From assembly GCF_964340395.1 (NCBI RefSeq), contig NC_135566.1, forward strand, positions 7,175,501-7,239,500: a stretch of DNA of 64,000 nt. The letters run 5' to 3'. The notes beneath the pieces were generated by a model, which had not been told where the DNA came from, did not search any database, and was given only the letters and a program-made list of their open reading frames with translations. A program made the position numbers and the translations under genes. The stretch's first letter is position 1. Each line of letters opens with the position of its first letter. Shown here in pieces: positions 40,897-53,659 of the stretch. The DNA comes from Glandiceps talaboti (taxonomy: Eukaryota; Hemichordata; Enteropneusta; Spengelidae).

Positions 40897-43820
40897 AAAT
40901 GTACAAAGTTGCCAAATTTGTCCCATTTTTTTGTATAAATTTAGGGTTTTATTTGATTTTGAGAATGTATTTTGTAAATTTGGAATCATTTGTATAGATT
41001 TTGTTGATGTTTTATTTTCTCTTCAGAAGATATTTAACACATCGGTGTGATCTTGTTGTAGGTTCTAAATATATTGCTTTTGTTTTGTATTTATGTTGCA
41101 CATGGTGCATGAATGATGCAAAGAAATGAGAAACAAAGGGAGATTCTACTATAGAAGTGTCTCATGTGGGATTAGACTGCTGTCTGAACAATGACCAATA
41201 GATCATAGAACTAGGGGGTCTTGTTCTGACAATTATTACCAAAACTAAGGCGTTACATTCTTTTGATCAATAGTCGGCGCTAAGGGTTCTTTTCCGATGT
41301 TCTCTCAGTTACAAATCTGGGCATTTGTAGGCATGGCATATCTGTACATGTTTTCTATCCATTTGACTTTCTATCGTGTAATTACATCGTTATCAAAATT
41401 TATTCAATTTAAGGATTTTTTGAGTGCTTGAATCAGGTGTTATTGCATATCACTACTTTATAAAATGGAAATAATTATAAATTTTCCCAAAACTATTACA
41501 CTTTTTCATCAATTGAGTGATCACAAGGTACTTTGTTACTTGTTTAAAGTGATATAGCAACGAGCACTGATGGCATATGGAAAAGTAACATAGCAACGAC
41601 ATGTAGAAAAGGGATATAGCGATGACATATGGAAAAGTGACATAGCAACAACATGAAAAAGTGACATTGTAATGACATATGGAAAAGTGACATAGCAACA
41701 TGCAGAAAAGTGATATAGGGACGACATGTGGAAAAGTGACATAGCAATGACATGGAAAAGTTGCATAGCAACAACATATGGAAAAGTGACAAAGCAACAA
41801 CATATGGAAAAGTGAGATACTGTGATAGCAACAACATATAGAAAAGCAATGTATGAAATATTGCACTGTACACTTTGAACATCACTAGCTTATGTCAAGT
41901 GTTCAAAACTAACGCACAGTTGTTACGTAGATAACATCTTGAAAAAAATAGTCATAAATCACCTCTGATCCTATGCAAATGCCAACAAATGTCCAGACTG
42001 TACAACAAGTTCTTATCACACATATTGTAATAAAATATATAAAAAAATTCTGCTTTGAGTATAAATATGAACACGTAGTGTAAAATGATACAAATATGTA
42101 GATTATATGCTTGATTATGATATAGAAAGAGGAGTTGTCGCCATGGAAATGGATCAGGGCAAACCTGTTGTATTGTAGGTTTGGGTCAAGGGTCAGGGGT
42201 CAGGGGTCAGTTTATTGAAGTACATGTATATGAAAGTGATGAAGGTACGGTTATAGTGACAAGTTTGTATTGGTTGTATCTACTGACTTCTCTATTCCAA
42301 AGTTTAATGTCTGTCATACTACAGGCTATGTATCGTTATAAATCATCTTTATGTGTGGAACATGTGGGTAATTTTGGTTACACTCTCCTTTGTCATAATT
42401 ATCGTAATGGTGGGAAACAATAATGTTGTGTCGTGTGTCTGTAATTTGAATGACAAGAGGGGTATAAACATCTGCATCAAATCTACCAGAAGTTCTAAGG
42501 CACTATGTATGTACAGGGTTATTTACCTTTCCTGGTAGAGTGGGCCAGACTTGTCACAGGAAACAATAGAGACAAACCAATGTACAAGGAAGTTTAGGGG
42601 TGTTGGGTTCCAAGTAACATCAACAGTTTTTTTAGACACTTACTAAACCATCTAGGGTCTCTGTTTGCTTATGATTATACACCCTGGTATACAAATGAAA
42701 TGCTGTATTGCAATTGTGTCTTGAAAAGGTTTGCATCTTTTTACGTCGTCCGAAAAGATCTGCTGGTGTGTTCTAATATGATCAGGGACAATGTCAGCCA
42801 ATCACATTGGAAACTGTTCACCCAGCATCGATTTGGAAGAAAATTATCAAAAAGTGCCAAGAAAACTTCTGGTAAAGATTTGCTGTAAAAAAAAAATACA
42901 TCCCTCGAATAAAGTTCAATGGTCCAAATTTTGATACATATCAGCTGTGACTGGAGAGATGTTTGTTGTATGTATATATTACCATGGAAACTACTCAACT
43001 GTATGTTAATAGTGTTTATATGTATATCTGAAGTATTTTCTGTGTTTTCAAATCACCAGTACAGACTTGTCTATTCATACATAGGGTGGACAAGTGACAA
43101 AAACTAACAATTTTGATATCTGTAAAGTGAAGAATTTCATTTTTACATTAAAGTGAAGATTTAAAGTGCCGCATGTGGCGTTAATAACAATGTATGAACT
43201 GTATATATATCTAGTCACTCATAATGTAGCTTAAGTTGTGTAGTCCATATTTGACCCTGTGTCGTCTCTAGCAGAGGTCAGAGTTCAGAGTTCATAGACA
43301 TGTACTGGTACATGTGTATCATGCAAAGAATACATACTTTCTGATTTTCTCTTGCAAAACAGTTTCAAGAGAAATGCTATCTTGCTATAGAATCAAGTTT
43401 CAGTGATACAGTTTCTATTCAGTGCACAATCCAAGGTTATGAATATTTTCCATGAATTATGAATATTAATCATTGATTTGCATATGGTAACAATACTCAT
43501 TTATATTCAAAATTGTACTTAATATAAATTAAAACCGATTGGTCTAAGATTGTGCACTACATGTTGTACAGTGCAGTCTGAAGTCAATAAATATTTGCCA
43601 TTGATGATGAAATAATTATAATAAAATTTGCATAATTATAATATAAAATTTGCATAATGTGCATTAGATAACAGAATCATTCTAAACAGAATAAGCCTGT
43701 AAAGTTGATAATAGAGATATTCAAATATTGATTATTCCGTCCTAACTGAATGACAACAGTTGTAAATTATGTACATAAATTAGTAAAAAAAAGAGTACAT
43801 TTCAGTCAATAAATAAACTT
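40897..43820 (+). other. Probable 3' UTR and downstream flank of the ankyrin gene
   Basis: Directly after the TAA stop. Candidate polyadenylation signals AATAAA occur at 42029-42034 and, doubled (AATAAATAAA), at about 43808. I cannot tell which is used. The stretch includes the minisatellite at 41555-41850. No open frame here has family features. Confidence 0.4.
41555..41850. repeat. Minisatellite, about 24-26 bp unit, about 11 copies
   Basis: The unit is approximately 'AGTGACATAGCAACAACAT' plus 'ATGGAAA'. Several copies miss a few bases. Three long frames on the minus strand (repeats of CHFSIC-like peptides) come from the repeat and are not genes. Confidence 0.85.
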
Positions 43821-44221
43821 TACAGTATTTTAGTATTTTGGCTTTACTGAGAAACAGTTGTAAGAATGTATTTTTGATCTTGAATTACGGCTATGAACTC
43901 TGATCTTTGCAATTGTTGTGTAGACATGTTATGGTAAAAATTCTCTATATCATCAAACAAATGTCAAGTTTTTTGTTGAATCCGTCATTTCATGACATCA
44001 AGATTGTTTCTCTGCTGGTAAACTAAGAGACTGAAAGACTTGTCATTGATGCTCCTTTTAGATAACGTGAAAGGAGGGTACACAAGGACGGATATTTTAG
44101 TCTTAGTTGAAAGAAAGTTTCTTGTTTGCTATACATTGAAAACAGAGGTATGTTTCATGTTGCGTTCCGAAATATGGTTCACAATGAGCATTCGTCTCTT
44201 GCTGTCAATGTTCTTACATGT

Positions 44222-44283
44222 TTGTTCGTTCGTTCGTTCGTTCGTTCGTTCGTTCGTTCGTTCGCTCGCTCGTTCGTTCGTTC
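44222..44283. repeat. (TTCG)n microsatellite
   Basis: About fifteen TTCG units with two TCGC variants. It is CpG-containing yet intact, in an otherwise CpG-poor neighbourhood. Confidence 0.9.
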
Positions 44284-44450
44284 ATTCTTGTATGATGACC
44301 AAGGGTTCTAATTACTTATGAGTAACGTTTAGTCTGTTCAGATAGACAGGATATAAGATATGGTATACTAAGTACAAAATATACTAGTGGAATGTTTTGA
44401 GAAGTTTTTGGAAAACTTGAATAGCTTGTAAGCTTGTCACCCTAAAACAT

Positions 44451-44552
44451 AGACTGTAAGATACATCGTGTCACTCCGCCCTCACTGGCCACCTCTCTGA
44501 GAAGGGTTGACTGATGTGTGAGGGCGCCCTATCATGACATACCTTACAGACT
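44451..44552. mobile_element. Short inverted-repeat element, family of 49598-49690
   Basis: The left end AGACTGTAAGATACA and the right end, read in reverse, AGTCTGTAAGGTATG are near-complementary. The interior has 'GAGGGCGCCCT'. The element at 49598-49690 has the same ends and the same 'GAGGGCGCCCT' core, so the two are one family. I see no clean target duplication here. Confidence 0.6.
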
Positions 44553-45096
44553 ACCTAAACAAGTCATTACAATTTTGCAGAGAAGCATCTTGTTGCCTAT
44601 GATATGCTACGATACTATATTCAGACAACCGTTATTCTTTCTGAAATAAAGGATTTTACAACATCACCATAATGTCACACAAAGGGATGTCTATTTCATG
44701 TAATGGAACGGACATATTAAACTAGAGATACTGCAAAACAGCATCTTGAATAACCCAGGGTTTCAGTTTCACTGTGAGAAATGAACAATAGTGAAATCTA
44801 ACAGACGGAAAATTGTTCACGTATTATTTATCCTATGATGCCAAATTCAGTTGTTACCACCTCTATGTAATAAAATTGTGATAGTGTTATATATGTATAG
44901 ATATTCCCTCCATCGAAATTTTGTAGTGTTATTTCATTTTATACTTTGTTTATCCAGACTTTTGATAGCCTATTATCACTAAAACCTGGTAGTTTTTTTT
45001 AGGTAAACTAGGGACACTTAACAGTATCAGCATCAAAATCTGTTGTATCTATCTTTGTTTTGAAAAAACCCATATACTTATAACATGTGATTATTT

Positions 45097-45198
45097 TGAA
45101 CTTTGACCGTATAAATATACCCACTTTGAACTTTGACCGTTAAAATGTACCTACTGTGAACTTTGACCTTATAAATGTAACCATTTTGAACTTTGACC
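45097..45198. promoter_or_regulatory. Array of four DR1-like nuclear-receptor motifs, 30-bp period
   Basis: The 12-mer TGAACTTTGACC occurs at 45097, 45127, 45157 and 45187, exactly 30 bp apart, within a short tandem repeat whose other positions vary. Its reverse complement GGTCAAAGTTCA is a DR1 half-site pair of the kind bound by HNF4/COUP/RXR receptors. The motif is unchanged in all four units while neighbouring bases differ. It may be a cis-regulatory element or simply a young tandem repeat. Confidence 0.4.
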
Positions 45199-46629
45199 GT
45201 AAAAAAGTTTTATGCATATTTAAAATGTATTGTTTATTGGTTCATTCGTGTAGTTTTTTGAATTTTTTTTTTATTGTTCACCACTTTGTATGTATGTAAA
45301 CATATGTGTATTTGGAATTGATACAAAAAACTAGTGTAAATAACATTCAAATATGACCTATTTTTTAGAATTTAATAATAGATTTTAATTTTCTAACTGT
45401 GAATTTCAACAGATTGTAAATTAGGTGGAATGTACATATAGTGGTTAATTTCAGTCGGGATTATTTTTTTGTCTAAAAATGAAGAGATAGAGACTAGATG
45501 TGTTATATATTGTGTTTTGTATAAATCACATAAGTTATTTTGGTCTGGAAGTTTTTATCCCATATAACATAGTTTTTTTAAATTTACATTATGTTAATGT
45601 CACCAAATGCGTGGAGTCAGCCATCATTGTATGCCCCAGTCTAGCTGCAACATTCTTCAATCTATTGATGTATTTTAAACTCTCATTCTCTAAATTGTGG
45701 TAGACTTTTTCAGCACAATCTAAGAAAAGCTGATAGTATAGGTATAAAAAAAGAGAGAGAAACACCGGAATTTTCAAGAGTGAAAGAAATTTGCCACAAG
45801 TTTTCAAATTTTGATATTCACCTTGCTTGAATTTGCATATTTTGTAGTTTTCTGGAAATATGCAGATTGGATAATAATCTATTTTCTCTCTGTCAGGGAA
45901 AGGCATAGATGAACATGCAGCCAAATGCTTACTGCTGGCAACACTTTCATGGGGGTTAATATTGTTTGGAATATTTTACATTTCCCTGAAACCTTTCCCT
46001 TTTTCCATACTAGGAATAATGTATTTTAGTGAAATTCCATGGAACTATTCCTGAAGAAGCATTTCACAGTTTCCTATATATTGTGTAGTGAGATTTTACA
46101 CTCCAAAAAGTATATTTTTGAATGTCCAGTACTCGTGTTTGTTTTTTGTTTACTCTAATTATTCCGGCCATGATTTGTAGAAGTACATATAAATGATTGA
46201 TAATTTGCATATTGGATGTGTATAATTAATTTGATGTATTGATTATCAGAATGATCAAATTTTAGTTTAATTTAACCATAATTGTATGAATTATGACTCA
46301 ATAATAGTATTATTTCTCAAATATCATAAATTGAATGTAACGATATTAACAAATTTGATCACATGAATTGTGGCAACTTGGAAATTGTCGACCGTGTTTG
46401 ATATATTTGCTTCTGAGGCTTTAAGATGTGATGAAAGCAGCTGGATAGATTAAACCAACGTAACCAGAATATATCAAAATATCCAATTTACATTTACTGT
46501 AATTATTCAGTTTATAAACAAAAACTGGTAGTTTCTCCTCACACAGCTTAGATCTTAATGTTTGGTCTGTTGAAAGAACGATGTGGGCAAAAGAGAGAAA
46601 CAGGGACATAGACATAAAGACAAAGACCG

Positions 46630-46632
46630 GAC

Positions 46633-46668
<36 letters not shown>

Positions 46669-46699
46669 CAGTGAAAGAGAGAGAGAGATTGATAGAGAC

Positions 46700-46730
<31 letters not shown>

Positions 46731-46886
46731 CTGAGATAAAACTGAAAATTGGAGAAAGAGAAACAAGGATCCTCATAAGACACTTACAAAGAGAGAGATT
46801 TCCATGGGAGAGGGGAAAAAAACGAAGACCAAAGATTACATGCTACAAGCCTCATCAGCCACAGAGAATGAGAGAGATGGACACAT

Positions 46887-46920
<34 letters not shown>
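46630..46920. repeat. (GACA)n microsatellite blocks
   Basis: Three GACA blocks are separated by purine-rich sequence with GAGA tracts. The 130-codon frame across them (46583-46975) is low-complexity and not called as a gene. Confidence 0.85.
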
Positions 46921-46921
<1 letters not shown>

Positions 46922-47704
46922 TTCAAAGAAAGGGAAACAAGGACCAAAAATTACATTCTAAGCGTCGTAAAATAAAATACATATGAAGCTTTAATATATG
47001 ATATTGGTATTACTGTAATAGTTTTGTTATTTTCACAATTTCTCATGCATACAGTATCATTTCTAACAAGGACTTTATAAAGTACTCTTTGAATTGTATT
47101 GTTTTGTTTGTTTTCTTCAAAACAGCAAATTTACGATTTAACTGAAGTTCAGAAAAAGCACTTGTGGTCGAATCTTGTGTTGAAAATGCCGGTTCTGATA
47201 GTGTTTTGTACGATTGTAAAATTAGATGACTGCATTATCAAAGTAAAACAGACTTTATTTCTGGCTTAATTAAACTATACAGGGATTCCCTCATGGATTT
47301 AACATTGGAACCTCCTATTTATTAATGGTATAGTCCAATTGTATGGGACCACACTGAGGTTGATACCAATCTGGTGAGAAAAATGTGTAATTTTATATAG
47401 AGGATTGAAGGGATAGTTGCAGCTTCAATTTCAAGTTGTATAGAAATAATTGCAAGAAGAGTTAATTTCCTCCATGCTAACACCTTGACACGTCTTTGTG
47501 TAGATTTAAATGTAACAAAATATAAAATATTTGCAGGTTCTCTGTATGGATTGTAGATTGCAACTGTAATGGATACAGCAAATATGTATGACCATCTCTG
47601 TCACATAAATTAATAAAAAACTTTTTGATTAAATTATAATAAAGTGATGTCAGTATTGTTTTCATGTATGTAGAATTATGAATAGTTGAGTTTTACTGTT
47701 GTGT

Positions 47705-47850
47705 GTGCGTAGTATGTATGTATCACAGTATGTATATGTATCACAGTATGTGTACGTATCATGCTATGTATGTATCACTGTTCGTGTGTATGTATCACAG
47801 TATGTATGCATGTATTTTTTTAATGTATCACAGTATGTATATACACATGT
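47705..47850. repeat. Short minisatellite, 'TATGTATCACAG' unit
   Basis: About six copies of a 12-20 bp unit built on 'GTATGTATCACAGTATGT'. The small frames across it are artefacts. Confidence 0.7.
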
Positions 47851-49175
47851 TGGATTATGTAGATACTGTATGCATGTGTGTTGAGTGTATAGGTATGTGT
47901 ATGTAGATCATTGTGTGTATAACAGTATATGCCATTGTGCTGTAATCATGATATGACTACATAATCTCCTCTCATTGTAAATCATCTCCGATCTCCATAC
48001 AAGATGACATACAGTGATACTATTTGCCCACATATTCTGACTTCCATACAAGAAACACATTACCTAACTCAGGGAAAGTATTACATAAAATTTTTATTTT
48101 TCATATGTTAATTATTGATTCTCTCTCAAATACACTATACTACTCTTTCGTCTGTCATATAATATATAACATTATTTACTATCACACTGGATACAGCAAT
48201 CATAGCACCCTATCATACATTGGTCCTTTCTTTGGAAGCAACTATTAAAATACTTATCATCGTTGACAGTTTATTTCATTTTAAGAGCAACACTGTACAC
48301 TTGATTTGAGTACACTGTCATGGTTACAGTATATATCTACAACAAAATTTAACTGTCCCACTTTTCCTGTCACAAGCGCTGCTAAAACTACCCATCTGTG
48401 ATGAGTTCCTCTGCTTAAAATAATAGTGTAAGTCATTCATCGCTATAAAGACAAACTGTTATCAGATAAATCTAGCTATCAGTATCACTACACATTCACG
48501 CATGACTTGTTGCATGCCACCGAACACCAGCCATGCACTGAGTTTACAGTTTTCAATAAAGTTGTTAGTTTTAGTACATGGGTGTGTGTGTGCGTAATGT
48601 AATATGTCTGGTAGCCTAGCCAATGTTGGCCTTATCAACAATTTGTTTACAATTACATGTAAACACCAGCAAGTGAACCACACTATGATAAATACAGAAC
48701 TTGTTGCTAGTAGGTAATTTTAGCACAGCATGAGACAGGTTAATTTGGATGCTTGGTCAAATTTTGTTGTATGACGATCATCAAGATTTGCATGAGAATG
48801 TGGATTCTATGAGTTTTACATTTAGAACCCCTGACTATGAGACTATGTGTAGTTTTAATTTGAACTGTGATCCTGATTTAAAATATTGAATATACTCACT
48901 AACAATTTCATGTTCAAATAACTTGAGTGTGTATTTATATATTGTCTTTTGTGTTATGGAGACCATAGGGTTGTTACTTAGTCTCTTCCATTATGGAGAT
49001 GGTTGGCAATGTCCCTTTTTTTGCTGTGGCAGCATTACACCTATTCTACTGTTGATTTCAGTCATACATTTCACATGGTACTCTGTAAATAAGACCACTT
49101 TGTGAAGAGATAGTTGTTGGTATCGAATTGCTCATTGCATTGAATCAGACATCTCCCAAGATTTTTCACTGCAAT

Positions 49176-50871
<1,696 letters not shown>

Positions 50872-53366
50872 ATGATGATGTTGATGATGATGCAAGTAGG
50901 GAGGAACTTACATCAACTCGTTAAATTCGTACCATGGATTGCAATTCGGGGCATATCTTCAAAGGTGAGAGGATGATAACAAGCCGGGAAATGTTTCATC
51001 ATCCATCAGCAGTGCGCTGCAGTGTCGATACGACGAGGAATGAGCTCGCATTTGCACAGCGCCCTCGTTTCACTTGTAGACATTGATCAGTTGATGAAAA
51101 CCGTACCGGGATGAAGACACTTATTTGATATTTTTTTAAAAATCAATGTACACGTTGGCATAGTTACCTCACGGGAATCAAACAACAACTATACACATTT
51201 TCAAAAATATTCATGGTATTATTAAATCGTATGAATGTTTGTAAAAATTAATAAAACTTGCATAGTTCACACTTGGAGTAATTATACTGTCAATATAATT
51301 ATTCCAAGGTTCACAAAAGTTCAATATGACATTGACAGCTTGGTTAGTCCTGCTTGCAGACGGAGTAAGCTGGAACTTGGTTCTGACTCGCAAGGAAAGT
51401 AACAATGTCAGAATCAAGTACCGACTTATTCTATTAGCAATCAGGACTATAGCTTGTAAGTTGGTGGGATTGGGGTGGGATGGGTAAAGATCACCATGGT
51501 TACATTACACAATCTAAATGTGTAAAATTTATGGTGTTACTCACATATTTTGAGTGAAATTATGTATATTTATTTTTTGTTTATTATTTATTTATTTGTT
51601 ACATAGGTGATGTCAGCTTGTGATGTCACCTTCCACTATTAACCCAGAATATCTCTATTTCAGATTCCTGACAAACCAACCTGGATTGAAATAGATCCAG
51701 ATAATTTACCAGATGAAACACACATAGATGCTGAAACTGTCCGTCGCTTAGAAAGACTAGCATTAGTTAAATTCAGTGACAGTGCGGGTGTGGAAAGATT
51801 ATCCAGAGCAGTCAGATTTGCTGATCAATTATTCGTAGTGGATACAGCAGGGGTTGAACCAATGTCTACTGTGCTTGAAGACAGGTAAAGAGTAGTGTCA
51901 AACTGAGTTTTCACATTGCTAAATAAAGCCATCTTGTGCCTGCAATTCCCAATTACACTTGTCTTCATACCTAGAATAATAGTCTGTTTACTGTGCTGTT
52001 GAGATCCATTGTTAGCTGATCATACCTCCTAGCCATGTTGATGCGAGGGCTAGGAGGTACAACCGGCTAAGAATGGATCTCAACAGTGCAGTGTTGATGC
52101 AAGGGCTAGGGGGAGCGACCAGCCAATGATGTATGTCAACGTTGCAGTGAACAGACATAACATTCCACTGTGACTATAAACTTGAAGTTCTTGACAACAT
52201 AATTACCTGGTATATGGTTGATAATTATCAATACATTATGGTGCAAATGATTCGCTTTCTTAGTTTTGCTAGCTAGCAGACTGATGGTATTTTAATCTAT
52301 TCAAAGAAATGGTGTTATATTGTAAGCTTATTGACACTACATTAAGGCAAAAAAAAAAAAGAAAAAAGAATTGTTTCTGATCAACGTGCACATCACTTAA
52401 ATACCCTTGCAGCAGTCTTTTTTTAATTTTCGTGTTTGTTCAGCCTATGCAGTCTGCAGATCCAGGGGGAAAACACAAAAATAACCCCCCCCCCCCCCTC
52501 TACTTCAGTGAAGACAACTGCAGAGCCAATCGTGAACAAGCAAATGACATCTGCCTCACATACACACTTGCTCTAAAGTACTAAATAAAAAGAACAGTAA
52601 CTGTCACAAATAGCAGATGAAGTGACAGGTTTGTCGAGAATAAAAAAAAAAATCGCATCGTCACACCACAAACAATTCTTTTTTTTTTGCCTAATGTGTG
52701 AAGATCAATTATTCCACTACTTTTGTTGTAAATTTTCAAATTTAGATTTCATAATTTATCCATAAAAATAGAACTATGGTATATAGTTCATTCAGTACCT
52801 TCACCATTGAATTTTGTGATAATGGGGCTCATGTTTCTGTAAACTTTAGAACTATTATCAGTTTGTTTGACAGGTCATATTTTTGTATTCCCAGGTCACT
52901 TTATTTGAGAAAGGATGAAGTGAAAGAAGGATATTGTATAAAAGAAGTAATGCAAAATGCAGCTGAAGTGTGTGAAGAATACTTTGTGGCACCTCCAGGT
53001 AACAATATTTCTATATCGGCTAATTTTGATAGTGTCAAAGAATGTAGTACATGTATCATCTGTGCAACAGTCAATACAATTACACACAAGAATTTAATGA
53101 GATTATAAAAGTCACATAAAAAAAAGGAAGAATGTTTGAACTGTCACAGAATGCTTTCAGCTGTGCAATTCGGAAGGGAAATACTCTCAAACAGTGCCCT
53201 CTTGTGGTCAAACTTTGTAATCTTTTGAGACATTGTTTCTGTAACATTACCTGAACATACCAGTATATATATTTGACAATTGTTCCCTCTTACAGGCAAT
53301 ATTCCTTTGAGAAGCGGAGAGACAGATCTGTCAAAACATCAAGGTGAACCTGAACATACCGTGTGA
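50872..53366 (+). CDS. GATC: Glutamyl-tRNA(Gln) amidotransferase subunit C, mitochondrial
   Basis: Four exons: 50872-50964, 51664-51884, 52895-52998 and 53296-53366 (TGA), 162 residues, with phases 0, 2 and 1 matching at each junction. Diagnostic sequence: [42 protein letters not shown] and [10 protein letters not shown]. The first exon (MMMLMMMQ, then a basic and hydrophobic stretch with [16 protein letters not shown]) looks like a mitochondrial targeting peptide. Human GATC is about 136 residues; the extra length is at both ends. Role: the small subunit of GatCAB, which converts mischarged Glu-tRNA(Gln) to Gln-tRNA(Gln) in mitochondria. The start is uncertain because seven in-frame ATGs and one TTG fall in the first eight codons. 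A polyadenylation signal AATAAA lies at 53655-53660. Confidence 0.95.
51346..51450. repeat. Short repeat element, relative of 50221-50284
   Basis: It begins AGTCCTGCTTGCA and ends near ATCAGGACTATA, with 'GTCAGAATCAAGTACCGACTTA'-type motifs inside. It lies in GATC intron 1. The pairing of its ends is weaker than in the relative. Confidence 0.5.
51981..52158. mobile_element. MITE-like element in GATC intron 2, family of 15020-15200
   Basis: Ends AGTCTGTTTACTGTGC and (reverse) TGTCTGTTCACTGCAAC are inverted; 'GAGATCCATTGTTAGCTG' is mirrored twice inside as 'GGCTAAGAATGGATCTC' and 'AGCCAATGATGTATGTC'. 'GGCTAGGAGGTA' occurs in both orientations. The shared arrangement with 15020-15200 marks a dispersed family. 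Confidence 0.65.
52338..52698. mobile_element. MITE-like element with A-rich inverted ends in GATC intron 2
   Basis: The left end ACATTAAGGC followed by a poly-A tract and AAGAATTGTTT mirrors the right end AAACAATTCTT, a poly-T tract and GCCTAATGT. The interior of about 280 bp has a poly-C run (52484-52498) and no coding capacity. Confidence 0.6.
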
Positions 53367-53659
53367 TCAGCTTCACTGGATAGAGGCTTCATAAAGCTAT
53401 GGTGTTGTACTCATTCCTCACTAGGACTCTAGGTATAACAAATATTCCAAGGACATCTTGCCTATTTGGACCAAGGTTTTGAAAATATCACCAAATCCCT
53501 TGGTTGTGTGTGTGACAAGAACTATTTCCTGCGGTTTTACACACCTGATGCAGGATGACAAAATGACCTTAAATTCACATGGTGGACATTTCACTCTAAT
53601 TTTATGATTTCCCTTACAATCATTTTTTCTATGACAATGTACATGAAGTTATTTAATAA

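Larger units (their letters stand above)
43820..49170. other. Gene-free stretch between ankyrin gene and TRIAP1
   Basis: No supported exon. Named contents are (TTCG)n at 44222-44283, a small inverted-repeat element at 44451-44552, a DR1-like array at 45097-45198, (GACA)n blocks at about 46630-46665, 46700-46730 and 46885-46920, and a 'TATGTATCACAG' minisatellite at 47705-47850. Confidence 0.55.

Noticed and set aside
41453-41885. Minus-strand frames with CHFSIC/MSLFHM repeats
   Set aside because: Open in three frames because of a 25-bp minisatellite; no known domain and no start context.
46421-46986. Frames rich in CLSV or DRQT
   Set aside because: (GACA)n repeat translated on both strands.
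41000-49170. Expected COX6A gene next to TRIAP1
   Set aside because: From memory COX6A1 neighbours TRIAP1 in human; I looked for its conserved C-terminal sequence on both strands here and did not see it.
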